Assembly (NCBI RefSeq): GCF_003004785.1 | Contig: NZ_PVZS01000012.1 | Coordinates: forward strand, 98,859-162,858 | Source: Alsobacter soli | GTDB taxonomy: Bacteria > Pseudomonadota > Alphaproteobacteria > Rhizobiales > Beijerinckiaceae | DNA length: 64,000 nt | Direction of reading: 5' to 3' | Shown: positions 1-8,724 of the stretch, in pieces | Position numbering within the stretch: position 1 is the stretch's first letter | Layout of the letters: each line of letters starts with the position of its first letter | Position numbers and translations under genes: made by a program | The notes under the pieces: generated by a model | The model's database searches: none | What the model saw: the letters and a program-made list of their open reading frames with translations, nothing else | Told to the model about the DNA's origin: nothing

Positions 1-375
1 GACCTCGGCCTCGCGATGAACCTTGGTGACGAGAGGGCATGTGGCGTCCACGGCGAAAAACCGGCGCTCGGCCGCCTCGGCCGGAACGGACTTCGGAACC
101 CCGTGGGCGGAGAAGACCACCGGGGCGGTCGTGTCCGGGATCTCGGCGAGCTCGTCCACGAAGACAGCGCCCTTCCGGCGCAGGCCCTCGACCACGTATT
201 TGTTGTGCACGATTTCGTGCCGCACATAGACCGGCGGCCCGTAGAGCCGCAGCGCCTGCTCCACCGCGTCGATGGCCCGCACGACCCCGGCGCAGAACCC
301 GCGCGGGGCGCACAGCAGCACGGTCAGGGGCGGCTTGTCGGGGCTTGGGGTCACGGAAAGGGAAGCGTCGGCCAT
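1..375 (-). CDS. ispH: 4-hydroxy-3-methylbut-2-enyl diphosphate reductase (IspH/LytB), N-terminal part; runs off the window
   Basis: IspH carries out the last step of the MEP isoprenoid pathway, reducing HMBPP to IPP and DMAPP with a [4Fe-4S] cluster. The 125 visible residues carry the family hallmarks: [10 protein letters not shown] (residues 22-31, with cluster ligand Cys28), HEIVHN (53-58), FSAHGV (89-94) and DATCPLVTK (110-118, second cluster Cys113). The ATG at 375 gives a short polar leader of about 16 residues before the conserved core, as in other alphaproteobacterial IspH. The C-terminal half, with the third cluster cysteine, lies beyond base 1. ispE, another MEP gene, is elsewhere in this window at 47.8 kb, so the pathway genes are dispersed. 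Identification is secure; only completeness cannot be judged. Confidence 0.96.
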   Translation of the reverse strand, partial: MADASLSVTPSPDKPPLTVLLCAPRGFCAGVVRAIDAVEQALRLYGPPVYVRHEIVHNKYVVEGLRRKGAVFVDELAEIPDTTAPVVFSAHGVPKSVPAEAAERRFFAVDATCPLVTKVHREAEV

Positions 376-433
376 GCCGTCCTTGTGGGGGCGCGGCGGG
401 GCGAGGTCAAGGCGTGATGCCAGAGCCTCTCCC

Positions 434-538
434 GTCCTTGCGAGGAGCGCAGCGACGAAGCAATCCAGGCGCGGCAGGGCGCCAGTCTCGACGGGATAGG
501 CCCGCGGCTCTGGATTGCTTCGCTACGCTCGCAATGAC
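434..538. repeat. Palindromic repeat, family A, full copy
   Basis: The left arm starts GTCCTTGCGAGGAGCGCAGC and continues GACGAAGCAATCCAG. The right arm is its inverted complement (CTGGATTGCTTCGC...GCAATGAC). Inner sequence between the arms is unrelated to other copies. The right end runs into the following minus-strand gene and provides its last codons and stop. Confidence 0.85.
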
Positions 539-1713
539 GGGGACGGCATGGCCTGGCGTCCTCGCCAGGCCTGCACAGCCTTGTCGAGGCCGAGCGCCAG
601 GAGGCCGGCGGCGAGGCCCCAGAAGGCGGAGCCGATGCTGAAGGCGGAATAGCCCGAGGCCGTCACCACCAGGGTGAGCACGGCCGCGAAGCGGCGCTTC
701 TCGTCCGCCAGGGCGCCGGCGAGCGCGCCGGTGAGCGGCCCGACCAGGGCGAGGCCGGCGACCGTCTTCACCAGGTCGCCCGGCAGGGCGGCGAAGATCG
801 CGACCAGGGAGGCCCCGAAGGCGGCGAACACCAGGTAGGTGAGGCCGTAGAACGGCCCCGTCATCCAGCGCTTGTGCGGGTCCGGGTGCGTGTCCGGCCC
901 GGTGCAGATGGCGGCCGTGATCGCCGCGAGGTTGCTGGTGTGCGCGCCCAGGAAGGCGGTGAGCACGGAAGCGAGCCCAGTGAGCGACAGGATCGAGCGC
1001 GCCGGAGGCTGGTAGCCGGCGGCCTGCAGCACGGCGAATCCCGGCAGGTTCTGGGAGGCCATGGTCACCAGGAACAGCGGCAGGCCGAGCCCGATGAGGA
1101 CGGCCGGCTCGAAGCGCGGCGGGATGAGGGTGACGGTGGTCAGGCCCAGATGCGCCGGCATGGGGCCGGTCAGTCCGAGCGCCGCCGCGAGCGCCCCGCC
1201 GGCGGCGAGCACCGCCAGCACGGCCCAGGACGGGTTCAAGAGGCGCGCGACCAGGAACAGGCCGACGAGCGGCCACACCAGCGCCGGCGCGTGCCCCGCG
1301 CTCTCGAACACGGCCAGCACGAAGCGGATGAGCACCCCGGCCAGCATGGCGGCCGCGACGGCGGTGGGGATGCGGCCGATGAGGTCGCCGAGGGGCCGGA
1401 ACGCCGCCGCCACCAGGATCAGGGCGCCTGCCAGCACGAAGGCGCCCACGGCGGCCTCCATGCCGACCGGCGCCGTCGAGGCCGCGATCAGCGCCGCGCC
1501 CGGCGTCGACCAGGCGGTGATGATCGGCATCCGGTGCCGGACGCTCAGGATCGTGCTGGTCGCCGCCATGGCCAGGCACAGGCCCGTGACCCAGGAGGAC
1601 GTCTGCGCCGCGTCCGCCCCGGCCGCCTGCGCGGCCTGCACGATGATGGCCAGCGTGCCGCCGAACCCCACCAGGGCCGCGACCACGGCCGAGATCACGA
1701 CGGACAGGCGCAA
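523..1713 (-). CDS. benE: BenE-family membrane transporter (benzoate/H+ symporter family)
   Basis: A 396-residue, very hydrophobic protein with about 11-12 predicted membrane segments and no signal peptide. The N-terminal part (residues 5-70: a glycine/alanine-rich helix, then SSWVTGLCLAMA and the TPGAALIA segment) matches the BenE family, whose founding member imports benzoate with protons; the true substrate here cannot be read from sequence. Length fits the family (380-400). No ATG is available upstream of the first membrane helix, so the TTG at 1713, preceded by GGAGA, is the likely start. The last residues (SLRA) and the TAG stop lie inside the flanking palindromic repeat, so the original C-terminus may have differed. 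The dehalogenase-like hydrolase gene follows upstream on the same strand. Other aromatic-degradation genes are absent, so a benzoate role is unproven. Confidence 0.85.
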   Translation of the reverse strand: MRLSVVISAVVAALVGFGGTLAIIVQAAQAAGADAAQTSSWVTGLCLAMAATSTILSVRHRMPIITAWSTPGAALIAASTAPVGMEAAVGAFVLAGALILVAAAFRPLGDLIGRIPTAVAAAMLAGVLIRFVLAVFESAGHAPALVWPLVGLFLVARLLNPSWAVLAVLAAGGALAAALGLTGPMPAHLGLTTVTLIPPRFEPAVLIGLGLPLFLVTMASQNLPGFAVLQAAGYQPPARSILSLTGLASVLTAFLGAHTSNLAAITAAICTGPDTHPDPHKRWMTGPFYGLTYLVFAAFGASLVAIFAALPGDLVKTVAGLALVGPLTGALAGALADEKRRFAAVLTLVVTASGYSAFSIGSAFWGLAAGLLALGLDKAVQAWRGRQAMPSPSLRA

Positions 1714-1769
1714 GGGGAGTCTCCGGGCAGCAGGTGGGGCTACGCTCCCTATCTCACCCGCCTCGCCGC

Positions 1770-1835
1770 GTCATCCCCGGCGGCCTGCGCAGCAGGCCGG
1801 GAGGGGACCAGGAGCGCCAGGCGCCGAGCCCTGGG
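1770..1835. repeat. Palindromic repeat, family B, half copy
   Basis: Begins GTCATCCCCGGCGGCCTGCG followed by CAGCAGGCCGGGA, the same left arm as the full copy at 23095-23202. The right arm is missing or degraded. It fills the 135-bp gap between the transporter and hydrolase genes. Confidence 0.7.
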
Positions 1836-1848
1836 TCGAAGCCGTTGT

Positions 1849-2754
1849 TCAGGCGGTGAGGAACGGCAGCAGCGCGTCGAGCGTCGACTGCGGGTTTTCC
1901 TCGGCGACGAAGTGGCCGCTGTCCACCGCCTGGCCGGTCGCCTGCGGGGCGAAGGTCTCATGCCACGTGTCGAGCGGGCTGGAGCCCGCCGCCGGGATGC
2001 CGGCCGATCCCCAGATCACCGCCGTGGGGCAGGCGATGGTTTTGCCCGCGTCGCGGTCCGCCCGGTCCTGGGCGAGGTCGGTGGTGGCGCCGGCCCTGTA
2101 GTCCTCGCAGCAGGCGTGGATGCGGTCCGGGTTGTTGAAGAAGGCGCGGTAGTGGGCGAGCGCCCCCGCGTCGAAGGGAGCGAGCGACTTGGCCTTGGTC
2201 CAACTCGCCAGGGTGTGCTCGAGCCAGTGGATGGGATCGCCGCCGATGACCTTCTCGGGCAGGGGCTCCGGCTGGGCCAGGAAGGTCCAGTGGTACACCT
2301 GCATGGCGCGCTTGGCGTCCATGCGCTCCCACATCAGCAGGGTGGGCATGATGTCGAGCAGAGCGAGCCGCTCCACCCGGCCGGGCTCGTCCAGGGCCAG
2401 CCGGTAGCCGACCCGGGCGCCGCGGTCGTGGCCGACCAGCGCGAAGCGCACATGGCCGAGTTGCTCCATGACGGCCACGACGTCCCGCCCCATGGCGCGC
2501 TTTGAGTACACCTCGAGGCCGCCGTCGCCGCGCGGCGCCGTGGACCAGCCGTAGCCGCGCAGGTCCATGGCCACCACGGTGAAGCGCTCGGCCAGGGCGG
2601 GCGCGAGGCGGCGCCACATCACATGCGTCTGCGGGAAGCCGTGCAGCAGCATCAGCGGCGGGCCCTCGCCGCCGACTCGGGCGAAGATCTTGCCGGCCTC
2701 CGTGTCGATCCACTTGGAGGCGAAGCCGGGGAAGAGGTCGGCGAGGTCGGACAT
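1849..2754 (-). CDS. Alpha/beta hydrolase of the fluoroacetate (haloacetate) dehalogenase type
   Basis: A 301-residue alpha/beta hydrolase that very probably hydrolyses the carbon-halogen bond of haloacetates. It matches, almost residue for residue, the set that defines fluoroacetate dehalogenase RPA1163 of Rhodopseudomonas palustris: nucleophile Asp110 and the carboxylate-binding Arg111 and Arg114 in GHDRGAR, acid Asp134, the halide pocket His155-Trp156 (VYHWTF) with Tyr219, plus Trp185. The catalytic His is 281 (SGHF). HGFPQTH (39-45) holds the oxyanion region. The ATG at 2754 gives the normal length of about 300 with no signal peptide, so it is cytoplasmic. It sits between the BenE-like transporter and purD on the same strand, 27 bp from purD. 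A related epoxide hydrolase is less likely because the His-Trp pair and the double Arg are specific to the dehalogenases. Substrate preference (F or Cl) is inferred. Confidence 0.85.
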   Translation of the reverse strand: MSDLADLFPGFASKWIDTEAGKIFARVGGEGPPLMLLHGFPQTHVMWRRLAPALAERFTVVAMDLRGYGWSTAPRGDGGLEVYSKRAMGRDVVAVMEQLGHVRFALVGHDRGARVGYRLALDEPGRVERLALLDIMPTLLMWERMDAKRAMQVYHWTFLAQPEPLPEKVIGGDPIHWLEHTLASWTKAKSLAPFDAGALAHYRAFFNNPDRIHACCEDYRAGATTDLAQDRADRDAGKTIACPTAVIWGSAGIPAAGSSPLDTWHETFAPQATGQAVDSGHFVAEENPQSTLDALLPFLTA

Positions 2755-2781
2755 CGGTGCGCTCCGGGTTGGGCCGCGAGC

Positions 2782-4047
2782 CTACACCGCCCGCCAGCCG
2801 ATGTCCTTGCGGCAGAAGCCGCCCGGCCAATCGATGCGCGCCACGCCCTCGTAGGCGCGCTTCTGCGCCTCCGCCACCGTGGCCCCCAAGGCCGTGACGG
2901 CCAGCACCCGGCCGCCATTGGCCACCAGCGTCCCGTCCGGCTGCGCCTTCGTGCCGGCGTGGAACACGGTGACGCCCTCCAGCGCCTCCGCAGCCTCGAC
3001 GCCCCGGATGGGCGTGCCCGTCTCGGGCTTGCCGGGGTAGCCGCTGGCCGCCATCACCACCGTGAGGGCCGCCTCGGGGCGCCAGCCGAGGCTTACCTGG
3101 TCCAGGCGGCCTTCGGCGGTCGCGAGCAGCAGGTCCACGAGGTCGCCCTCGAGGCGCGGCATCAGCACCTCGCACTCGGGATCGCCGAAGCGGCAGTTGT
3201 ACTCGATCAGCTTCGGCCCCTCGGCCGTGATCATCAGACCAGCGAACAGCACGCCCCGGAACGGCGCGCCGCGCCGCTTCATGGCCGCCACGGTGGGCTC
3301 GATAATCTCGCGCATCACCCGGGTGGCGACCTCCTCGGTCACCACCGGGGCGGGCGAATAGGCCCCCATGCCGCCCGTGTTGGGTCCCGTGTCGCCGTCG
3401 CCCACGCGCTTGTGGTCCTGGGCGGAGGCCAGCGGCACGGCGCGCTCGCCATCCACGAGGGCGAAGAAGCTCGCCTCCTCGCCGACCAGGCACTCCTCCA
3501 CCACCACCTCCTCGCCGGCGGCCCCGAGGCCGCCCGAGAACATCATGTCGACGGCAGCCTCGGCCTCCGCCACGGTCACGGCCACCACCACGCCCTTGCC
3601 GGCCGCCAGCCCGTCCGCCTTCACCACGATAGGCGCGCCCTGGCCGCGGATGTAGTCCTTCGCCGGCCCCGGCTGCGTGAAGCGCGCGAAGGCGGCGGTG
3701 GGGATGCCGGCTTCCCGGCACAGCTCCTTGGTGTAGCTCTTCGAGCCCTCGAGCTGGGCGGCCACCTTGCCCGGCCCGAACGCCTTGATTCCCGCCGTCG
3801 CGAGGTCGTCCACCAGCCCGGCCACCAGCGGCGCCTCCGGGCCGACCACCACGAAGTCGACGCCCATCAGGCGGCAGAAATCCACGACCGCCTTGTGGTC
3901 GGTCACGTCCACGGCGACGTTCTCGCCACACTGCGCGATGCCGGGGTTGCCAGGCGCGATGAACAGCTTCTCGCAGCGGGGGCTCTGGACGAGCTTCCAC
4001 GCCAGCGCGTGCTCGCGCCCGCCCGAGCCGATGAGCAGGATCTTCAT
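2782..4047 (-). CDS. purD: Phosphoribosylamine--glycine ligase (GAR synthetase)
   Basis: PurD joins phosphoribosylamine and glycine using ATP in the second step of de novo purine synthesis. The 421-residue protein has the full family architecture: an N-terminal domain starting [19 protein letters not shown], the ATP-grasp domain with [17 protein letters not shown] around residue 140 and the metal-binding [17 protein letters not shown] near residue 280, and the C-terminal domain. Length is normal and the ATG at 4047 is unambiguous. It is monocistronic or co-transcribed with the downstream hydrolase (27-bp gap). A family A palindrome lies just upstream. Glycine, its substrate, is also the ligand of the riboswitch that controls the gcv operon at 23.3 kb. 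Confidence 0.98.
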   Translation of the reverse strand: MKILLIGSGGREHALAWKLVQSPRCEKLFIAPGNPGIAQCGENVAVDVTDHKAVVDFCRLMGVDFVVVGPEAPLVAGLVDDLATAGIKAFGPGKVAAQLEGSKSYTKELCREAGIPTAAFARFTQPGPAKDYIRGQGAPIVVKADGLAAGKGVVVAVTVAEAEAAVDMMFSGGLGAAGEEVVVEECLVGEEASFFALVDGERAVPLASAQDHKRVGDGDTGPNTGGMGAYSPAPVVTEEVATRVMREIIEPTVAAMKRRGAPFRGVLFAGLMITAEGPKLIEYNCRFGDPECEVLMPRLEGDLVDLLLATAEGRLDQVSLGWRPEAALTVVMAASGYPGKPETGTPIRGVEAAEALEGVTVFHAGTKAQPDGTLVANGGRVLAVTALGATVAEAQKRAYEGVARIDWPGGFCRKDIGWRAV

Positions 4048-4127
4048 GGTGGCCTCCGCCGCGTCAGAACGTGGCCGTGCTTTAGAACATGCGAGGCGGA
4101 AGGGGAACGGGGCGCTCGTGCCCCTCC

Positions 4128-4230
4128 GTCATTGCGAGGAGCGCAGCGACGAAGCATCCAAGGCCGCGAAGACGCAATATGCGGTCGATCGAGGCGCGGC
4201 CCTGGATTGCTTCGCTGCGCTCGCAATGAC
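4128..4230. repeat. Palindromic repeat, family A, full copy
   Basis: Left arm GTCATTGCGAGGAGCGCAGC, right arm ending CTGCGCTCGCAATGAC; roughly 30-bp arms, with a central spacer of about 40 bp. It lies between the divergent purD and xseA genes, so it is not a shared terminator; it may separate two promoters. Confidence 0.88.
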
Positions 4231-4312
4231 GGCTGGAGCACGTGGCGGGGGCGCGGAAGCCGGATGAGCGCCGGCCCTACCACCCGGCCGATTCGCCCAC
4301 TATGGTGCCGGC

Positions 4313-5884
4313 ATGTTCGACGAACCCGTCTCCAACGTCCCCGAGTGGTCGGTCAGCGAGCTGTCGGGCGCCCTGCGGCGCACGCTGGAGGACGCCTACG
4401 GCCACGTGCGGGTGCGCGCCGAGCTCGGCAAGGTCACCGTGCACGGCAGCGGGCACGTCTACCTGGACCTCAAGGACGACCGGGCCTGCCTTGCCGGCGT
4501 GATCTGGCGCGGCGCGGCGAGCAAGATGCGGTTCCGGCCCGAAATGGGCATGGAGGTGATCGCCACGGGCAAGATCACGACCTTCCCGGGGCAGTCCAAG
4601 TACCAGCTCATCATCGAGACGCTGGAGCCCGCGGGCGTCGGCGCCCTGCTGGCGCAGATCGAGGAGCGCAAGAAGCGGCTCGCCGCCGAAGGTCTGTTCG
4701 ACGAGGCCCGCAAGCAGCTGCTGCCCTACCTGCCGGCCGTGATCGGCGTGGTGACCTCGCCCACGGGCGCGGTGATCCGCGACATCCTCCATCGGCTGTC
4801 GGACCGCTTTCCGCGCCACGTGCTGGTGTGGCCGGTGCGCGTGCAGGGCGACACCTGCGCCGCGGAGGTGACGGCCGCCATCCGGGGCTTCAACGCCCTG
4901 CCCGAGGGCGGACCCATTCCGCGACCGGACCTGCTCATCGTCGCCCGGGGCGGCGGCTCGATCGAGGACCTCTGGGGCTTCAACGACGAGCAGGTGGTGC
5001 GCGCCGCGGCCGACAGCGGCATCCCGCTGATCTCGGCCGTGGGCCACGAGACCGACTGGACCCTGATCGACTACGCGGCGGACCGGCGCGCTCCCACGCC
5101 CACCGGCGCGGCCGAGATGGCCGTGCCGGTCCGTTCCGAACTGATGGCGAGCGTCGGCGACCTCGGCCGCCGCGTGCTCGGCGCCCTCATGCGTCATCTC
5201 GACCGTCGCAGGGCGGACCTGCGTTCGGCCGCCCGCGCGCTGCCGGGGCCGGAGGATCTGTTGGCCACGCCGCGCCAGCGGCTCGACCTCGCGGGCGGCA
5301 AGCTCGCCCACGCGCTCGTGGTGAACTCGCGCAAGCACGAGGCGCGGCTGGCCGAGGCCTCCCGGCGGCTCGCGCGGCTGTCGCCGCAGGCGAGGCTCGC
5401 CGGCATGCGCGCCAAGCTCGACGGTCTGGAGAAGCGGCTCGCGGCCGCCCAGGCGGCCAACCTGCGGGCCGAGCGGCAACGCATCGCGCAGCGCCGCGAG
5501 CGCCTGGCCGCCCTCGGGGAGCGGCGCGACCGGGCCATGCTGGTGCTGATCGGCAAGCGTCGCGAGCGGCTGGAGCGAATCGACGACCGGCCGCAGCGCG
5601 CCGTGGCTGCCGGGGTGCAGCGCCGGGCCGAAATGCTCGGGCGCTTCAACCAGCTGCTCGAAAGCTACAACTACAGGCGCGTGCTGGAGCGCGGCTACGC
5701 CCTGGTGCACGGGCCGGACGGCCACCTCGTGCGCGAAGCCGCCCACGTGGCGCTCGGAACCACGGTGGAGATCGAGTTCGCGGACGGCAAGGTGAAGGCC
5801 GTCACCGGCGAGGGCCCGCGGCCGAGGCCCGCCAGGCCGAAGGCTCCCGAGCCCGTTGGGCAGGGGACGTTGTTCGGGGGCTGA
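4313..5884 (+). CDS. xseA: Exodeoxyribonuclease VII large subunit
   Basis: XseA is the catalytic subunit of exonuclease VII, which degrades single-stranded DNA from both ends together with several copies of XseB. The 523-residue protein starts with the OB-fold domain ([20 protein letters not shown] to about residue 110), followed by the catalytic domain with [17 protein letters not shown] (the conserved Asp is about residue 158) and the strongly conserved [16 protein letters not shown] long Arg/Ala-rich coiled coil (about 300-450) then binds XseB, and a C-terminal segment contains [13 protein letters not shown]. The ATG at 4313 gives the standard N-terminus. Length is at the upper end of the family (450-530) because of an extended C-terminal tail rich in Pro/Arg/Lys. 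xseB is not in this window. Confidence 0.97.
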   Translation: MFDEPVSNVPEWSVSELSGALRRTLEDAYGHVRVRAELGKVTVHGSGHVYLDLKDDRACLAGVIWRGAASKMRFRPEMGMEVIATGKITTFPGQSKYQLIIETLEPAGVGALLAQIEERKKRLAAEGLFDEARKQLLPYLPAVIGVVTSPTGAVIRDILHRLSDRFPRHVLVWPVRVQGDTCAAEVTAAIRGFNALPEGGPIPRPDLLIVARGGGSIEDLWGFNDEQVVRAAADSGIPLISAVGHETDWTLIDYAADRRAPTPTGAAEMAVPVRSELMASVGDLGRRVLGALMRHLDRRRADLRSAARALPGPEDLLATPRQRLDLAGGKLAHALVVNSRKHEARLAEASRRLARLSPQARLAGMRAKLDGLEKRLAAAQAANLRAERQRIAQRRERLAALGERRDRAMLVLIGKRRERLERIDDRPQRAVAAGVQRRAEMLGRFNQLLESYNYRRVLERGYALVHGPDGHLVREAAHVALGTTVEIEFADGKVKAVTGEGPRPRPARPKAPEPVGQGTLFGG

Positions 5885-5894
5885 CGTCCTCTCC

Positions 5895-5977
5895 GTCATC
5901 GCGAGGAGCGCAGCGACGAAGCGACCCAGGCGGGCGAGGTCCCTTCTCCTGGGTCGCTTCGCTGCGCTCGCGATGAC
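5895..5977. repeat. Palindromic repeat, family A, full copy
   Basis: Left arm GTCATCGCGAGGAGCGCAGC, right arm GCTGCGCTCGCGATGAC. The shortest full copy here (83 bp, spacer about 20 bp) and almost perfectly paired, so it could fold as a long hairpin between the convergent xseA and peroxiredoxin genes and act as a bidirectional terminator. Confidence 0.88.
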
Positions 5978-5987
5978 GGCTATTAGC

Positions 5988-6473
5988 TCAGAGCTGCTTC
6001 AGCAGGTTCTCCGCACCGGACACGTCGGCCTTGGAAGGCGTGTCCTCCACGTTCAGCGACCGCACCACGCCGTCATCGACCAGCATGGAATAGCGCTGCG
6101 AGCGGGTGCCGAGGCCGAAGCCGGAGCCGTCGAGGGCGAGGCCGAGCGCCTTGGCGAAGTCGCCGTTGCCGTCGGAGAGGAACTCGATCTTGCCATTGGC
6201 GCCGGTGGACTTGGCCCAGGCGTCCATGACGAAGACGTCGTTGACGCCGGTCACCGCGATGGCGTCAACGCCCTTGGCCTTGATCTCGTCCGCCTTCTCC
6301 AGGAAGCCGGGAAGGTGGTTCCGGTGGCATGTAGGCGTGAAGGCGCCGGGCACGGCGAACAGCACCACCTTGCGGCCCTTGAAGATGTCATCGGTGGTTT
6401 TCGCGGCCGGCCCGTTCTCGGTCATGACGCGGAAGGTGGCCTGGGGCAGGGTATCGCCAACTGCGATGCTCAT
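5988..6473 (-). CDS. Peroxiredoxin, Prx5 type (1-Cys)
   Basis: A 161-residue thiol peroxidase of the Prx5/redoxin family that reduces hydrogen and organic peroxides in the cytoplasm. The peroxidatic motif PGAFTPTCHRNHLPG holds Cys49, the only cysteine in the protein, so it should work as a 1-Cys enzyme regenerated by an external thiol such as glutaredoxin/GSH; that is inference from the family. The conserved Arg of the active site lies in GTRSQRYSMLVDDG near residue 125. The ATG at 6473 gives the full thioredoxin-like fold and normal length. It stands alone between a repeat and the DsbD-like gene. No OxyR or other operator was recognised. Confidence 0.93.
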   Translation of the reverse strand: MSIAVGDTLPQATFRVMTENGPAAKTTDDIFKGRKVVLFAVPGAFTPTCHRNHLPGFLEKADEIKAKGVDAIAVTGVNDVFVMDAWAKSTGANGKIEFLSDGNGDFAKALGLALDGSGFGLGTRSQRYSMLVDDGVVRSLNVEDTPSKADVSGAENLLKQL

Positions 6474-6570
6474 CGAAGGATTCTCCTAGGGGTCTCGGGA
6501 CGGGCCCGGGCTTTGCGCTGGCGCGGGCGAGCGGTCGGGGGCCGCCGCCCTGCGTCATGACGTCCTAGAC

Positions 6571-7425
6571 TTAGTGCGGCTTGACCTCTGCGTCGAGGCG
6601 AGTCCGAACCTCTACGGCCTTGTCGCCGTTCTTCAGCGTCAGGGTGAGCGCCTGCCCGGCGAGTTTCGCATCCGGCGGTCGGCTGTCGACCGGGATCCTC
6701 ATCTCCACACGCCGGACGCCGCCCGCCGTTTGATCCGAAAGCACGGCCGGGGCGCCGAAGATCCAATCGGCGTTGTCGCCCTCCACGAAGAGGTCAGTCG
6801 GGGCGCCGGGCTCAAGCGCCGCGGTGACACGAAGCGCGTCACCGTCCTGTCGCACCGCGGCGAGGACGGGCGGGGCGCCTTCCCCCATGGCCGCCGGGGT
6901 CGGAACCCGTTTCTCGGCCTCCGCGACCAAGTCGGCGAACGGCGCCAGCGGGCCCCCAAGCGGCAGGGCAGCCTCGCCGTGAACGGGAATGCAGATCTGC
7001 TCGCACACCGCGTAGTCCAGTTTGAGAAGGAGGGTGGCCGGCTTGCCGTGCTCCGTGGTGGTGACCCGGAGTGGTAGGACGACCTGGCCCTTGTAGCCGA
7101 GGCTGAACCCCGCCGGGTCCTGGAAGCGCTCCGGCGCCGGCCACAGCACATCGACGGACTTCACGTTGTCGGAGGCGGACCAGTCGAAGCTGGGCGGCAG
7201 GCCCGAATCGCCCGGTGTGCGCCAATACGTCTTGAAGTGAGGATCCAGCCGGATCTCGATTCCGGCCTTCCGCGTCCCCTCGGCGCCTGGGCCACCGTCG
7301 ACGAGCCGGACAGACGCGTGAAGGCCGGAAGACCATTCCGAGACGCCCGGAGGGGCGGCCTGGGAGGCGCTTGCGAGAACGAGGGCCGCACAAGCGGCAA
7401 GGGCGGAACGGGGAAACGGAGTCAT
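6571..7425 (-). CDS. Secreted ScsB/DsbD N-terminal-domain protein
   Basis: A 284-residue exported protein with a clear signal peptide (residues 1-22, cleaved after ASQA). The remainder matches the N-terminal periplasmic domain of ScsB/DsbD-type disulfide reductases, including [11 protein letters not shown] with a Cys-x3-Cys pair, the position where these domains exchange disulfides. The membrane reductase and C-terminal thioredoxin domains of full DsbD are absent, and the gene ends normally with TAA, so this is a stand-alone domain. Such stand-alone proteins occur in alphaproteobacteria; a role in periplasmic thiol or copper homeostasis is inferred. I chose the ATG at 7425 because it places a textbook signal peptide at the N-terminus. 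yqgE diverges from it 141 bp away. Confidence 0.8.
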   Translation of the reverse strand: MTPFPRSALAACAALVLASASQAAPPGVSEWSSGLHASVRLVDGGPGAEGTRKAGIEIRLDPHFKTYWRTPGDSGLPPSFDWSASDNVKSVDVLWPAPERFQDPAGFSLGYKGQVVLPLRVTTTEHGKPATLLLKLDYAVCEQICIPVHGEAALPLGGPLAPFADLVAEAEKRVPTPAAMGEGAPPVLAAVRQDGDALRVTAALEPGAPTDLFVEGDNADWIFGAPAVLSDQTAGGVRRVEMRIPVDSRPPDAKLAGQALTLTLKNGDKAVEVRTRLDAEVKPH

Positions 7426-7566
7426 TCCCGTGTCATGCCAGAGCGCCATCGCACCGCAAAGCCACGATGGAGTGAAACCGCGCATGGAATGCCCGGGTCG
7501 CGCAGCCGCAGGGGGAACGTCGCTGGCGCGCCCGCGTTGGCTTCCACGGCGAAAGGGCATACGATC

Positions 7567-8187
7567 ATGTTTCTTGAAACCATCGAGAATTCCGTCGCGA
7601 TGACTTCCCGCGGCTTCCTGGACGGACAACTTCTGATCGCGATGCCGGGGATGCCCGATGAGCGCTTCGCCCGAAGCGTGATCTACGTCTGCGCCCACTC
7701 TCCCGAGGGGGCGATGGGACTGGTGATCAACCAGCCGGCGCCCAACATCGAATTCCCCCATCTGCTGGAGCAACTCGAGATCATCTCCAGCGACAGCGGC
7801 ATCAAGCTGCCCGAGCGGGCCGAGCGGTTCCGCGTGCTCAAGGGCGGTCCGGTGGAGACCGGCCGCGGCTTCGTGCTCCACTCGTCCGATTTCTTCATCG
7901 ACAAGTCGACCCTGCCGATCGACGACGGCATCTGCCTGACCGCGACCGTGGACATCCTGCGCGCCATCGCCACGGGCGGCGGCCCCCGCGACGCCATCCT
8001 GGCCCTGGGCTACGCCGGCTGGGGCGCGGGCCAGCTCGAGACGGAGATCAACGAGAACGGCTGGCTCCACTGCGAGGCCGACCCGGAACTGCTCTTCGAC
8101 CTGAGCTTCGAGACAAAGTACGACCGCGCCCTGCGCAAGATCGGCATCGACCCCGCGATGCTGTCCACTGAGGCGGGACACGCGTAG
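7567..8187 (+). CDS. yqgE: YqgE/AlgH family protein
   Basis: A 206-residue cytoplasmic protein of the YqgE/AlgH (DUF179) family, named for an old and doubtful link to alginate regulation; its biochemical role is not known. The diagnostic segments are [36 protein letters not shown], the GGPV turn and [16 protein letters not shown] chose the ATG at 7567 (MFLETIENS...) because family members begin within a few residues of this position; the open frame continues upstream with atypical sequence. The toxin-antitoxin remnant follows 55 bp downstream. Confidence 0.93.
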   Translation: MFLETIENSVAMTSRGFLDGQLLIAMPGMPDERFARSVIYVCAHSPEGAMGLVINQPAPNIEFPHLLEQLEIISSDSGIKLPERAERFRVLKGGPVETGRGFVLHSSDFFIDKSTLPIDDGICLTATVDILRAIATGGGPRDAILALGYAGWGAGQLETEINENGWLHCEADPELLFDLSFETKYDRALRKIGIDPAMLSTEAGHA

Positions 8188-8242
8188 GCGACTCTTCCGG
8201 CGAGCTTTGACACCTTCAGCATCAGCCCACTGCAGGGCTTGC

Positions 8243-8431
8243 ATGCCGCAATCGCGAACCTGTGTCGCGACCGAAAAGATTGAGAGCCGTGCGGACAAGG
8301 AGCCGCTGACTCTTCTGTCGGCCGAGCAGATCGCCGAAGTTCGCCAGATGCTCCGGGAGCTGGACGAGGGGCGGCTCGAATTTGCGACGGGCGAAGAAGT
8401 TGAGCGCCTCTGGCGCGATCTTCTCGAGTGA
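8243..8431 (+). CDS. Putative type II antitoxin
   Basis: A small charged protein of up to 62 residues lying directly before a ParE/RelE-like toxin gene. Its stop overlaps the GTG start of the toxin (GTGA), the usual translational coupling of antitoxin and toxin. The central SAEQIAEVRQMLRELDEG forms an amphipathic helix, and the C-terminal ATGEEVERLWRDLLE resembles the toxin-wrapping tails (AT-x-EEV-x-x-x) of small antitoxins paired with ParE/RelE. No DNA-binding ribbon-helix-helix is obvious at the N-terminus. The start is uncertain: ATG 8243 and an upstream ATG at 8207 are both possible and neither has a strong ribosome-binding site. Family assignment rests on size, context and tail, not on a diagnostic motif. 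Confidence 0.6.
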   Translation: MPQSRTCVATEKIESRADKEPLTLLSAEQIAEVRQMLRELDEGRLEFATGEEVERLWRDLLE

Positions 8432-8714
8432 AGCTTCGGTTTACATACAAAGCCACTCGCCAGCCGCGGGACATCAAACGCTACATCGCAGACCGCAACG
8501 CAACCAGTGCGCGTGAAATCATTTCACGCATCCGGGCATCAGCGGAACGACTCTGGGCTTGGCCTCAGGCTGGCCGCACTGGCCACCGCATGACACGGGA
8601 ACTCGTCGTTCTATCTCGTCAGATGTGATCGTCTACCGGCTCGACCTCGCGCGGGGAACCATCGACACCCTCGCCGTCTACTACGGCGCCCGGGAGCGAC
8701 CTCGGTGGTCTTGA
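8428..8714 (+). pseudogene. ParE/RelE-family toxin gene, frameshifted
   Basis: The first 60 or so residues from the GTG at 8428 read as a normal ParE/RelE toxin (VKLRFTYKATRQPRDIKRYI, then RIRASAERLWAWPQAGRTGH and TRELVV). The frame then hits TGA at 8626-8628. The missing C-terminal beta strand, VIVYRLDLARGTIDTLAVYYGAR, is encoded intact in another frame from about 8622 to the TGA at 8712-8714. A one-base insertion or two-base deletion around 8600-8620 explains this. The truncated product lacks the final strands of the RelE fold, which usually carry active-site residues, so the toxin is probably dead. A sequencing error is the main alternative, because everything else about the gene looks intact. 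Confidence 0.72.
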
Positions 8715-8724
8715 GGCAAGCGCT

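Noticed and set aside
407..1579. 390-codon minus-strand frame
   Set aside because: Overlaps the BenE-like gene in another frame; Arg/Pro/Gly-rich with no membrane helices.
2623..5976. Long open frame of over 1000 codons on the plus strand
   Set aside because: It crosses purD in antisense and then runs out of frame through xseA; composition is Arg/Ala/Gly-rich without domains. High GC removes stop codons, giving long shadow frames.
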